From positions 1 through 12,603 of the forward strand of contig JAOAEQ010000039.1 in the NCBI GenBank assembly GCA_026416715.1: a DNA stretch of 12,603 nt, given 5' to 3'. Below the pieces are notes generated by a model that searched no databases, was not told where the DNA came from, and was given only the letters and a program-made list of their open reading frames with translations. Every line of letters begins with the position of its first letter. Positions within the stretch are counted from its first letter, which is position 1. Positions 1-7,340 of the stretch are shown piece after piece. Both the position numbers and the translations under genes were made by a program. Source of the stretch: a bacterium. Its GTDB lineage: Bacteria > UBP4 > UBA4092 > JAOAEQ01.

Positions 1-1322
1 AAACGGTTCGCGTATATCTAACCACGAAACCGAATGAACTTTCTCTGGATGCGAAGTCGAACTTGAAAAGATATCTTAAACTCCAGCGTGCACCTAAACC
101 TATTACGATAACTAGCGAAAGACTGCGTAACTTAAAAGAGATGTTAAATGATTTTAATCTGATTATCGATGGGTTATTCGGTACAGGAATGAAAGGGGAT
201 ATTACCGGATTCTATGCAGATTTGATTTTTATACTCAATGAATCTCGAAAACCGATTGTTGCCATTGATATTCCATCCGGATTAAATGCTAACACCGGGG
301 AACCGCTCGGGATAGCGATTCGCGCAACGTTAACCGTTACACTCGGTCTGCCGAAACCAGGGTTGATAACCTATCCTGGCGTAGAGTATATTGGCAAACT
401 CGTAATCGCCGATATTGGGTTACCGCAAGATTTAATAGCTGATGAAAAAATTACTTTGAATTTACTAACTGCTTCTGAAATCAAATCACTTCTCCCAGTT
501 CGCAAGCCGGATGCGCATAAAAATGATTTCGGTCATATTTTCGTTCTTGCGGGTTCGGTAGGATTTACTGGCGCCGCAACGTTAACCAGTATTTCGGCAT
601 TACGTGCCGGAGCAGGGTTGGTTACGCTTGGTATTCCGAAGAGCCTGAATGATATTATGGAAATGAAACTAACCGAGGTCATGACGCTTCCGTTACCGGA
701 AACCAATGCGCAAAGTTTATCACTTGAAGCAGAGCCGGCGATTATGAATTTTACGAAAAAAGCTACCGTTTTAGCAATCGGTCCCGGATTATCGCTGAAT
801 GATGAAACCAAGCAATTGGTTCGCCGAATAGTAACCCAGTCAACGCTCCCGATGGTTATTGATGCGGATGGAATAACCGCAATTGCTGAGAATGTTTCTA
901 TATTAAAGGAAGCGAAATCGCCAATTATCTTAACTCCACATCCGGGGGAAATGGCACGGCTTATCCATTCTATAACAAAAATAGTTCAATCTGACCGGAT
1001 AGAACTTGCGCGCCGGTTTGCGCAGGAATATAATGTTATTTTGGTTCTAAAAGGAGCAAGAACGGTTATCGCTGATCCGACCGGACAAGTGTATATTAAC
1101 CCGACAGGAAATTCTGGAATGGCATCAGCTGGGGTTGGAGATGTCTTAACCGGATTAATTGCCGGTTTCCTTGGTCAGAAATTATCGCCACTAAATAGTG
1201 CGTTACTTGGCGTTTATCTCCATGGGCTATCAGCTGATTTAGCAGTTGAAAATCTTACCTCATATTGTCTCATCGCAAGTGATATTCTCGATTATCTTCC
1301 TCACGCAATTAAGACATTGTGA
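1..1322 (+). CDS. nnr: Bifunctional NAD(P)H-hydrate epimerase / ADP-dependent NAD(P)H-hydrate dehydratase, 5'-truncated by window edge
   Basis: This enzyme repairs hydrated NADH and NADPH: the N-terminal YjeF domain epimerises R- to S-NAD(P)HX, and the C-terminal ribokinase-like domain dehydrates the S form using ADP. The reading frame is open from base 3 with no stop, so the gene begins outside the window; the TTG at 63 is internal, not a start. About 439 residues are visible, against roughly 490-520 for the family, so the first part of the epimerase domain is missing. Seen in the epimerase half: DGLFGTG (from about base 168) and IDIPSGLNANTGE. Seen in the dehydratase half: HKNDFGHIFVLAGS, the GPGLS loop, IDADGI, LTPHPGEMARL, and the catalytic GVGDVLTG near 1132-1155. 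The family more often has GGSGD or GGTGD here, so AGVGD is a mild variant. No obvious terminator follows it. Confidence 0.95.
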   Translation, partial: TVRVYLTTKPNELSLDAKSNLKRYLKLQRAPKPITITSERLRNLKEMLNDFNLIIDGLFGTGMKGDITGFYADLIFILNESRKPIVAIDIPSGLNANTGEPLGIAIRATLTVTLGLPKPGLITYPGVEYIGKLVIADIGLPQDLIADEKITLNLLTASEIKSLLPVRKPDAHKNDFGHIFVLAGSVGFTGAATLTSISALRAGAGLVTLGIPKSLNDIMEMKLTEVMTLPLPETNAQSLSLEAEPAIMNFTKKATVLAIGPGLSLNDETKQLVRRIVTQSTLPMVIDADGITAIAENVSILKEAKSPIILTPHPGEMARLIHSITKIVQSDRIELARRFAQEYNVILVLKGARTVIADPTGQVYINPTGNSGMASAGVGDVLTGLIAGFLGQKLSPLNSALLGVYLHGLSADLAVENLTSYCLIASDILDYLPHAIKTL

Positions 1323-1715
1323 ATGAGTTGACGCATATCGAACCGTTTTAATTGGCTCTAATTCAATTAATTCGTTATATTATATTTTTAACTGTTTTCA
1401 TACGCAGTTTTTATCTCTTTTTTAACTTAATATTGAAAACACAAATCCCACCCCCACTCCCCCCACGATGCCATTTTGGCATTGTTGAGATGCGTAATTC
1501 TATATTTATCAATAAGAGATATATTCAGCATATTATAAACCTATATCAATTTGGCATATTCAACGAAATTAAGGGCAGGAAATATAAATATATAAAAATT
1601 TGATTATATTAGAGTTATTATCATAACAAATGTTTAAATGTGATTTGGTATATTAATTGCTTTTTACATATAGCGCAAAAATTGATTGAAATTCTTTAGA
1701 AAGGGGGGAATGAGT
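1323..1715. other. Noncoding AT-rich gap between nnr and hsp20
   Basis: I find no convincing gene here. One frame stays open for about 83 codons (1352-1603), but it has a TTG start, no ribosome site, and a composition explained by AT-rich DNA. Visible structure: a C-rich run on the + strand at 1447-1466 that stands out sharply; a small hairpin ATGCCA-TTT-TGGCAT at 1468-1482 with no U-tract; and a weak promoter candidate for hsp20, TTGGTA (1645-1650), 18 bases, TATAGC (1669-1674), only four of six matches per box. The hsp20 ribosome site AAAGGGGGG lies at 1700-1708. Confidence 0.6.
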
Positions 1716-2159
1716 ATGGCAATTGTTCGATGGAGTCCTTTTAGAGATGTTTTAGGAATTCGGGATGAAATGGATCGGTTATTCGATAACTTCTTCGCGC
1801 GAATCGGAGAACGAGGAGCGTTTGATACATCGTGGGCGCCGTCAGTTGACATTTACGAAACTAAAGATGCAGTGGTAATAGATGCAGAACTGCCGGGAAT
1901 CAAACAGAATGATATCAGCGTTACCGTTTCGGATAATGTCCTGACGATTAAGGGCGAGAAGAAGCAGGAAAAAGAAGTTAAAGAAGAGAACTATCATCGA
2001 GTCGAACGTGCCTACGGTTCATTCAGTCGTTCGTTCACGTTACCGGTTGGTGTTCAATCGGATAAAATTAAAGCTAGTTACAAAGACGGCGTACTGAAAA
2101 TCACCCTCCCGAAAGCGGAAGAAGCGAAACCGAAACAAATCCCGATTGAAGTGAAATAA
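1716..2159 (+). CDS. hsp20: Small heat-shock protein, Hsp20/alpha-crystallin family
   Basis: This is an ATP-independent holdase that forms oligomers and binds unfolding proteins for later refolding by DnaK. It has 147 residues, a usual length. The N-terminal arm begins MAIVRWSPFRD. The alpha-crystallin domain spans about residues 41-134 and contains VDIYETKDAVVIDAELPG and the hallmark ASYKDGVLKITLPK (A-x-x-x-x-G-V-L). The C-terminal tail carries the IPI (I-x-I) motif at 142-144, used for oligomer contacts. I chose the ATG at 1716 because the G-rich Shine-Dalgarno (1700-1708) lies about 7 bases before it; the in-frame ATG at 1710 is too close, and an upstream TTG at 1686 lies before the ribosome site. 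The same-strand neighbour is dnaK, 229 bases downstream, probably with its own promoter. No canonical CIRCE sits upstream. Confidence 0.95.
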   Translation: MAIVRWSPFRDVLGIRDEMDRLFDNFFARIGERGAFDTSWAPSVDIYETKDAVVIDAELPGIKQNDISVTVSDNVLTIKGEKKQEKEVKEENYHRVERAYGSFSRSFTLPVGVQSDKIKASYKDGVLKITLPKAEEAKPKQIPIEVK

Positions 2160-2169
2160 GGTTTGGTCT

Positions 2170-2239
2170 AGCGGATGCAGACGGATTGTTGCGGGTGTAA
2201 TCGAATATTGTCATCCGCTGGGTGTCCGACTGCATCCGT
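2170..2239 (+). repeat. GC-rich segment with two competing inverted repeats after hsp20
   Basis: AGCGGATG (2170-2177) can pair perfectly with CATCCGCT (2212-2219). The overlapping CGGATGCAGACGGA (2172-2185) can pair instead with TCCGACTGCATCCG (2225-2238), 13 of 14 with one A-A mismatch, plus a G-U pair at 2171/2239. The two folds exclude each other. The segment is much richer in G+C than the flanking spacer. Only a loose T-rich stretch (TTTTATGTTGTT, from 2244) follows, so it would be a poor intrinsic terminator for hsp20. It could also be a dispersed palindromic (REP-like) repeat unit. Confidence 0.6.
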
Positions 2240-2266
2240 AATGTTTTATGTTGTTCTGGCTTAATT

Positions 2267-2295
2267 TTGTGTGATTATTTTATATAAAATATAAA
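2267..2295 (+). promoter_or_regulatory. Candidate dnaK promoter
   Basis: TTGTGT (2267-2272) and TATAAA (2290-2295) are separated by 17 bases; the -10 matches five of six consensus positions and the -35 only three. It would start transcription near 2302, which puts the inverted repeat at 2324-2351 inside the leader. The tract is very AT-rich, so overlapping alternative -10 boxes exist. Confidence 0.35.
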
Positions 2296-2323
2296 TTTTG
2301 TAGCTGAATTTAATTGTTTTGAA

Positions 2324-2351
2324 AGAGTGCATATTTTTAAATGTGCACTCT
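2324..2351 (+). promoter_or_regulatory. Inverted repeat in the dnaK leader, possible heat-shock operator or RNA hairpin
   Basis: AGAGTGCATAT (2324-2334) is mirrored by ATGTGCACTCT (2341-2351), 10 of 11 positions, around TTTTAA. The one mismatch (2332/2343) becomes a G-U pair in RNA, giving an 11-13 base-pair hairpin. It ends 22 bases before the ribosome site, so it does not cover it. It contains the CIRCE core hexamers GCACTC and GAGTGC, but in swapped order (GAGTGC first), so it is not a standard HrcA site. No U-tract follows, so it is not a terminator. Confidence 0.7.
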
Positions 2352-2388
2352 CGGAAAATATAAACTTAAATAAAGAGAGGGAATGTAT

Positions 2389-4338
2389 ATGGCTAGCAAC
2401 AAAGTTATCGGCATAGATTTGGGTACAACCAACTCTTGCGTTGCAGTAGTTGAAGGGGGAGAGCCGGTAGTTATTCCTAATTCGGAAGGCAGCCGAACCA
2501 CACCATCAGTGGTTGCATTCACGAAAACTGGCGACAGACCAGTAGGACAGGTTGCGAAAAGACAGGCGATAACCAATCCGGAAAATACCGTATATTCTAT
2601 CAAGCGGTTTATGGGACGGAAATATCGCGAAGTAGGCGCTGAGATAAAACTTGTACCGTATAAAGTGGTTGAAGCGGAAAATGGCGATGTTCGCGTTTTA
2701 ATTCAGGGAAAAGAATATTCGCCACCGGAAATTTCCGCAATGATACTTCAGAAAATGCGGCAGACTGCTGAGGATTATCTTGGTGAAAAAGTTACGGATG
2801 CGGTTATTACCGTGCCTGCATATTTTAATGATAGTCAGCGGCAAGCGACAAAAGATGCTGGGCGAATTGCTGGGTTAAATGTTCTACGAATTATCAATGA
2901 ACCGACTGCAGCTTCGTTAGCGTATGGGTTAGATAAAAAGAAAAATGAAAAAATTGCGGTATATGACCTTGGTGGCGGAACGTTCGATATTTCGATTCTT
3001 GAAATTGGCGATGGAGTTTTTGAAGTCAAATCTACCAACGGCGATACCCATTTAGGTGGCGATGATTTCGACCAGCGAATAATTGATTGGATTGCTGAAG
3101 AGTTTAAAAAACAAGAAGGAATCGATTTACGAAAAGACCGAATGGCACTGCAGCGATTAAAAGAAGCGGCGGAAAAAGCGAAATGTGAACTTTCGACAAC
3201 AATGCAAACAGAAATTAATCTCCCATTTATCACCGCGGATGCCAATGGTCCGAAACATCTGAACTTAACGTTAACCCGAGCGAAATTGGAACAATTAGTT
3301 GCAGATTTGATTGAACGTACCGTGGGTCCAGTGAAGAAAGCACTCGAAGATGCAAAGCTAAAACCGGAAGATATCGATGAAGTGGTTCTCGTTGGTGGTC
3401 AAACCCGAATGCCAGCGGTACAAGAGTTGGTTAAAAAACTGTTTGGGAAAGAGCCGCATAAAGGGGTTAATCCGGACGAAGTGGTTGCTATCGGAGCAGC
3501 GATTCAAGGGGCAGTGTTGAAGGGCGAAATTAAAGATGTTTTATTACTTGATGTTACCCCGTTATCGCTTGGAATAGAAACGTTAGGCGGGGTTATGACA
3601 AAATTGATTGAACGGAACACAACAATTCCAACTCGGAAAAGTGAGATATTTACGACAGCTGCGGATAACCAGACTAGCGTGGAAATTCATGTTTTGCAAG
3701 GTGAACGGGAAATGGCAGCGGATAATAAAACTATCGGTAGATTCCATCTTGATGGGATACCCCCCGCACCGCGCGGTGTACCTCAAATTGAAGTTTCGTT
3801 TGATATAGATGCGAATGGAATTTTGCACGTAAGCGCGAAAGATAAAGCTACCGGGAAAGAGCAGAAGATAACCATCACCGCATCGAGCGGGTTAACCGAG
3901 CAAGAGATTAAACGAATGATACGAGATGCGGAAGAACATGCTGCTGAAGATAAAAGAAAACGGCAGGAAATCGAGCTGCGGAATCAAGCGGATTCGTTAG
4001 TATATCAGACGGAGAAGACGATGAAAGACCTAGGCGATAAGATGGATAGCGGTAGCAAATCGCAGTTAGAGAATGCGATTGGTAGAGTTAAAGAGGCGCT
4101 GAAAGGAAAAGATACCGATGAAATTAGATCCGCTATGGAAGCATTGAACCAGACGTGGCATAAAGTCTCGCAGACGTTATATCAACAAGCAGGCGGTGCT
4201 GCAGGAGCAGGAGCCAGTGCTGGATTCACTAGCGCAGGAGCATCCGCCGGTAATGGAAAACCGAAATCGGAACCTGAAGGTGAGACCGTAGATGCGGATT
4301 ATGAAGTTGTCGACGACGATAAAAAACGCGGGAATTGA
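2389..4338 (+). CDS. dnaK: Chaperone protein DnaK (Hsp70)
   Basis: This cytoplasmic ATP-driven chaperone binds exposed hydrophobic segments and normally works with DnaJ and GrpE. It has 649 residues, standard length. The nucleotide-binding domain shows [14 protein letters not shown] near the N-terminus, [26 protein letters not shown] and [17 protein letters not shown]. The hydrophobic interdomain linker [12 protein letters not shown] begins near residue 384. The substrate-binding domain follows, then a helical lid, a Gly/Ala-rich stretch, and an acidic end ([12 protein letters not shown]). The N-terminal domain keeps the insert found in diderm DnaKs (around bases 2620-2712), which suggests a Gram-negative type cell. 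The ATG at 2389 is chosen over the ATG at 2383 because GAGGG (2377-2381) is 7 bases before it. grpE and dnaJ are absent on both sides, and a terminator closes the gene. Confidence 0.98.
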   Translation: MASNKVIGIDLGTTNSCVAVVEGGEPVVIPNSEGSRTTPSVVAFTKTGDRPVGQVAKRQAITNPENTVYSIKRFMGRKYREVGAEIKLVPYKVVEAENGDVRVLIQGKEYSPPEISAMILQKMRQTAEDYLGEKVTDAVITVPAYFNDSQRQATKDAGRIAGLNVLRIINEPTAASLAYGLDKKKNEKIAVYDLGGGTFDISILEIGDGVFEVKSTNGDTHLGGDDFDQRIIDWIAEEFKKQEGIDLRKDRMALQRLKEAAEKAKCELSTTMQTEINLPFITADANGPKHLNLTLTRAKLEQLVADLIERTVGPVKKALEDAKLKPEDIDEVVLVGGQTRMPAVQELVKKLFGKEPHKGVNPDEVVAIGAAIQGAVLKGEIKDVLLLDVTPLSLGIETLGGVMTKLIERNTTIPTRKSEIFTTAADNQTSVEIHVLQGEREMAADNKTIGRFHLDGIPPAPRGVPQIEVSFDIDANGILHVSAKDKATGKEQKITITASSGLTEQEIKRMIRDAEEHAAEDKRKRQEIELRNQADSLVYQTEKTMKDLGDKMDSGSKSQLENAIGRVKEALKGKDTDEIRSAMEALNQTWHKVSQTLYQQAGGAAGAGASAGFTSAGASAGNGKPKSEPEGETVDADYEVVDDDKKRGN

Positions 4339-4377
4339 AATCGTTAATCCTTAAGTCAGGTTGACTGAAGAAAATGT

Positions 4378-4417
4378 AAGGCAAGGATAATGTAACATTA
4401 TATCCTTGCCTTTTTAT
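4378..4417 (+). terminator. Strong intrinsic terminator after dnaK, possibly bidirectional
   Basis: AAGGCAAGGATA (4378-4389) and TATCCTTGCCTT (4401-4412) form a perfect 12-base-pair stem with an 11-base loop, followed by a T-run. Read on the other strand, the same stem is followed by TTACATTTTCTTC, so it may also stop the convergent restriction-modification transcript, whose last gene ends at 4445. Confidence 0.92.
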
Positions 4418-4444
4418 TTAATATTACATTTTATAAAACTGTTT

Positions 4445-5575
4445 TTAGATGAAACCATCTAATTTTTCAGCAAAAATATTAATATTCAGTATTTGCTGAA
4501 AATGATTTAGGAGATTTACAAATCTTGACTTTCCTTGAGATGTCAACCAATAGTTACCATCACTAATCCAATAGAAACTGCATTGTGGATATTTATCCTT
4601 AATCAAGTTATTCAAATCAATATATTCATTCTGGTTTATGCCTATTTTGGTGCCTTCTGTTGAATAGAAATTTATTTCGAAAAGATATTTTGGTTTAGTC
4701 TCCTTAAATATAATCAAGTCGAATTTCTTAAGCTTGTTTTCTTTGGGTTTTACGATACCTTCAACATATTTTTCTGTACAATAAACTTTTTCTCCTAAGC
4801 TGTTTAATATTTTATTGCAACGTGAAAATTGGAGAGTTGATATATTGTTTTGCTCGAGTAAATGATCAACACAAATGTATCCTCTATCATCCAATATTTT
4901 TTTAACTTTTATCTTTGCATATTTCCCATGTAAACCTTTTGTGTCAACCGGTATTCTTTTATTTTGTAAATATTGATACAGATTTACAGAACCAAGCATA
5001 TCGTTAATTTTAAGATTACTTATAAGATAATTTGCGAAGCGTATCGAAAAATCTTCAAATTCTCTTTTTGTTATACGCTGTTCTAATACTTTAAAATCCC
5101 TTGAAATTTTATCTATATATTTAGAAATAGCTATTTTAAAAGATGCTATTATTTGCTTTTTACTTAGTTTTTCAATCTTTTCCATGAAATCTTCATAATT
5201 GAAATTAGGTTGCAAAACCGAATAAAATACTTTTTTGAATTCTTCGTCGTGCTTTAAGTTTAAAATGACATATTCATAGATAGATTCGATGTTTAATGTA
5301 TTTAATCGTGTTATGTCAAAAACAAAGTGAATTAGTTGAGCATTTGTAAAACGTAACTGCTGGAAAAGCGCCTCAAATATTTGAAAACTTTTAGGATTTC
5401 TTTTTATATACTCGGCTAAGTCTTCTGTACCCCAATTTGCCCGAGAAGATAATTCTGCTATTTCATTTTGTAATTTAGAAACAGGAATATCAGCATTTCT
5501 AAATTCATCTTGAATAAACTCGAGGAAAGATATTTTAGATGCAAAATCTTCGTAGATAGCATCATGATTTTGCAT
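4445..5575 (-). CDS. DpnII/MboI-like type II restriction endonuclease (PD-(D/E)XK superfamily)
   Basis: Predicted to cleave unmodified DNA as partner of the methyltransferase just upstream. It has 376 residues. The C-terminal part carries the pattern I associate with the DpnII/MboI family: KKFDLIIF (Asp286), then YLFEINFYSTEGTK (Glu300, Asn302, Lys310), then FYWISDGNYWL (about 334-343). The usual E-x-K is E-x-N here, as in that family (E-T-N-F-Y). Residues 1 to about 200 are charged and helical-looking, with no motif I recognise; they make the protein longer than typical DpnII (about 290). The ATG at 5575 is preceded by GAGG with 6 bases of spacing, located inside the methyltransferase gene, and the two genes overlap by 14 bases, so translation is probably coupled. 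Base composition is far more AT-rich than in dnaK or galT, suggesting transfer. The family assignment is from motif memory; the recognition site is unknown. Confidence 0.72.
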   Translation of the reverse strand: MQNHDAIYEDFASKISFLEFIQDEFRNADIPVSKLQNEIAELSSRANWGTEDLAEYIKRNPKSFQIFEALFQQLRFTNAQLIHFVFDITRLNTLNIESIYEYVILNLKHDEEFKKVFYSVLQPNFNYEDFMEKIEKLSKKQIIASFKIAISKYIDKISRDFKVLEQRITKREFEDFSIRFANYLISNLKINDMLGSVNLYQYLQNKRIPVDTKGLHGKYAKIKVKKILDDRGYICVDHLLEQNNISTLQFSRCNKILNSLGEKVYCTEKYVEGIVKPKENKLKKFDLIIFKETKPKYLFEINFYSTEGTKIGINQNEYIDLNNLIKDKYPQCSFYWISDGNYWLTSQGKSRFVNLLNHFQQILNINIFAEKLDGFI

Positions 5576-7124
5576 GTTTTACCTCATAAACAAGTAAATA
5601 TTGGTGAACTATTTTCAAACAATCGTTTGCTGTTTCGGTTTCGTCATCTGAGTTTTCTTTTGTAACAATAATAATTTCTTTTAGATTAATTTCCCGTATT
5701 GATAAAAAATCAACTAGTTTTTTTGCTAAGGGTTCAATGAATATACCTGACCGTACATCTTTCGTCTGGATGACAATATGACCAGACTCAACAATAAAAG
5801 GCAAATTTTCTATTATAATTTCTTTAGTCTTGACTAAATATGAGTTAATTTCAGAAAACGAAATGTTATCTTCTAAAAAAGCGAATTTAAGAAAAAGCAA
5901 TTCCTTTTTAGTTTTTGAATCGTTTTTTATTGTTAAAGGAACATCATTTTTAAAAGGTTTAGTAAAAACAAGAACCGAATATTTTTTATTTTTTGCATAT
6001 CTGTCTATAACATTTCTGTTCAAGCTTGATTCAAAATCGTCATTGGGAAGAACCCACGCTGTTGTAGTTTCCGCTACAACTAATTTCTCTTTAAGTGGCA
6101 ATTCTGTTATTGTGGTATAAGATAGGCTATTAGCTACAATTTTATTTTCCGTAATTGGAAATACAGTGTGTTTGGGTTTTTCAAAAATTGGTAAATATTC
6201 ATGTGCAAGAAGTAAAAAATTATATTTTATACTATTAGCATACCAAAATCCGGTGGTCTTGCAATTATGCTGTCTCTTAATTATCAACTCTCGAAGCTTG
6301 AAACCGGCGGTTAAATAAACATCTATAAGAGCGAAACCTAACGGAATAACATATTTTTTTCTGCGCGTATCACCAATTAATATTGCACATTGCTTTCCGT
6401 GTTTAAGTACTCGGTAACTTTCAGCAGCAACTTTTGCCATTTCCCGAAGGAATTCATCTATATGAAGGAATGATAAATCATTTTCCTTTGAATCCGTATA
6501 GTGAATAATATTTGCATAAGGTGGGTGTGAACAAATTAAATCTATCGAATTATCCTCAATAAACGATAAATCTCTTGCATCTCCAACAATAAGTTCCGGT
6601 TCATAGATTTTGGAGGCAATTTCTTTATTGGAATAGGAATGAAAAAGAATATCAAAATTAATGTTTTTTCTCGCTAAATCTATAGCTTTTTCATTTATAT
6701 CAATCGCTCTACATCTTCTACCTAGAAGTTTACATTCAACCGCAGTGGTTCCTGCTCCACAAAAATAGTCCAATACTAAGTCACCAGGATTAGAATACCG
6801 AAGGATAACATTCCTGGGAATATAGGGAGACCAGTTTCCGCGGTATTCTCCGCTATGGGATGCCCAATTCCCTCGTTGTTTAAAACTCCAGACGGTAGTT
6901 TGTTCTGGTATAAAATTTTTCGGTTGAAGATTTTTTATCTTTTTGGCATAATTCAGTGCACTTATATTTAAACCATGAGTTTTAGTGATAAGTCGTTCAA
7001 TATATCTAAAGGTAACACCGTATTTCTTACCAATTTCAATGTCTGGAATTCCTTTAGCTTTCTCTTGGAGAATTAGTTCTTGTAAATTTTTATCTTTACT
7101 TACTGCTTGATGTTGATGCGACAT
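5562..7124 (-). CDS. Site-specific DNA methyltransferase (N4-cytosine/N6-adenine type) with N-terminal helix-turn-helix
   Basis: Transfers a methyl group from AdoMet to an amino group in DNA, protecting it from the neighbouring nuclease. It has 520 residues. Residues about 17-50 look like a helix-turn-helix (IPDIEIGKKYGVTFRYIERLI). A conserved lead-in (RGNWASHSGEYRGNWSPYIPRN, about 84-105) precedes motif I, LDYFCGAGTTA (118-128), and the motif II acid in AIDIN (140-144). GDARDL (181-186) precedes the catalytic motif IV SHPPY (199-203). Motif I before IV is not the beta-class order. Residues 246-316 appear to be repeated at 449-516 without a PPY motif. It is not Dam-like (no DPPY, different layout). 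SHPPY is nearer the SPPY of N4-cytosine enzymes, but the target base cannot be fixed from sequence. The ATG at 7124 has no good Shine-Dalgarno. The gene is AT-rich relative to its neighbours. Confidence 0.88.
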   Translation of the reverse strand: MSHQHQAVSKDKNLQELILQEKAKGIPDIEIGKKYGVTFRYIERLITKTHGLNISALNYAKKIKNLQPKNFIPEQTTVWSFKQRGNWASHSGEYRGNWSPYIPRNVILRYSNPGDLVLDYFCGAGTTAVECKLLGRRCRAIDINEKAIDLARKNINFDILFHSYSNKEIASKIYEPELIVGDARDLSFIEDNSIDLICSHPPYANIIHYTDSKENDLSFLHIDEFLREMAKVAAESYRVLKHGKQCAILIGDTRRKKYVIPLGFALIDVYLTAGFKLRELIIKRQHNCKTTGFWYANSIKYNFLLLAHEYLPIFEKPKHTVFPITENKIVANSLSYTTITELPLKEKLVVAETTTAWVLPNDDFESSLNRNVIDRYAKNKKYSVLVFTKPFKNDVPLTIKNDSKTKKELLFLKFAFLEDNISFSEINSYLVKTKEIIIENLPFIVESGHIVIQTKDVRSGIFIEPLAKKLVDFLSIREINLKEIIIVTKENSDDETETANDCLKIVHQYLLVYEVKHAKS

Positions 7125-7169
7125 ACTTATTTAGGTTTATAGGTTTTTTCACAGTATAATGATTAATCT

Positions 7170-7199
7170 AGTATAGAACTATACGCTTAAGTTGTGCAA
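7170..7199 (-). promoter_or_regulatory. Candidate methyltransferase promoter with overlapping palindrome
   Basis: On the - strand, TTGCAC (7194-7199) is followed after 18 bases by TATACT (7170-7175), placing the start of transcription near 7163, about 40 bases before the ATG. A palindrome, GTATAG-AA-CTATAC (7171-7184), lies across the -10 and spacer. A second TATACT lies at 7153-7158. The palindrome is a plausible operator for the helix-turn-helix of the methyltransferase, as in self-regulating methyltransferases such as M.SsoII and M.EcoRII; that link is inference. Confidence 0.4.
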
Positions 7200-7311
7200 T
7201 AGTTAAAATTAATGTATTTTTAAAAAACAATAGAATTTTTCGACCAATAATGGTTTTCAGATTAACCTTTGTACATTAATAGGTAATAGCTATAATTGCT
7301 TATTTTAAAAG

Positions 7312-7340
7312 TTAACTTTAACCGTATGATATAATATACA
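7312..7340 (+). promoter_or_regulatory. Candidate galT-galK promoter
   Basis: TTAACT (7312-7317), 17 bases, TATACA (7335-7340); an overlapping perfect TATAAT lies at 7330-7335 but without a good -35. A 12-base perfect palindrome AAAGTTAACTTT (7308-7319) covers the -35, and GTTAAC recurs at 7372-7377. CCGTATG (7322-7328) and CATACGG (7377-7383) form a further inverted pair. These could be operator sites. The rest of 7125-7397 is AT-rich with no gene. Confidence 0.35.

Noticed and set aside
1352-1603. 83-codon open frame in the nnr-hsp20 gap, hydrophobic at its start
   Set aside because: TTG start, no ribosome site, and residues dominated by I, F, Y, N and K as expected for AT-rich noncoding DNA.
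2324-2351. Canonical CIRCE (HrcA) operator before dnaK
   Set aside because: The half-sites are in the wrong order and the outer TTA/TAA bases and N9 spacing are missing; reported as a different inverted repeat.
2835-3245. Long antisense open frame inside dnaK
   Set aside because: Shadow of the dnaK codon pattern; dnaK is certain from end to end and the antisense product has no recognisable motif.
5830-6120. Open frame on the + strand inside the methyltransferase gene
   Set aside because: Antisense to a well-supported protein, no ribosome site and no family resemblance.
5562-7124. Dam-type GATC adenine methyltransferase
   Set aside because: Catalytic motif is SHPPY, not DPPY, and the layout and conserved lead-in differ from the Dam/DpnM family.
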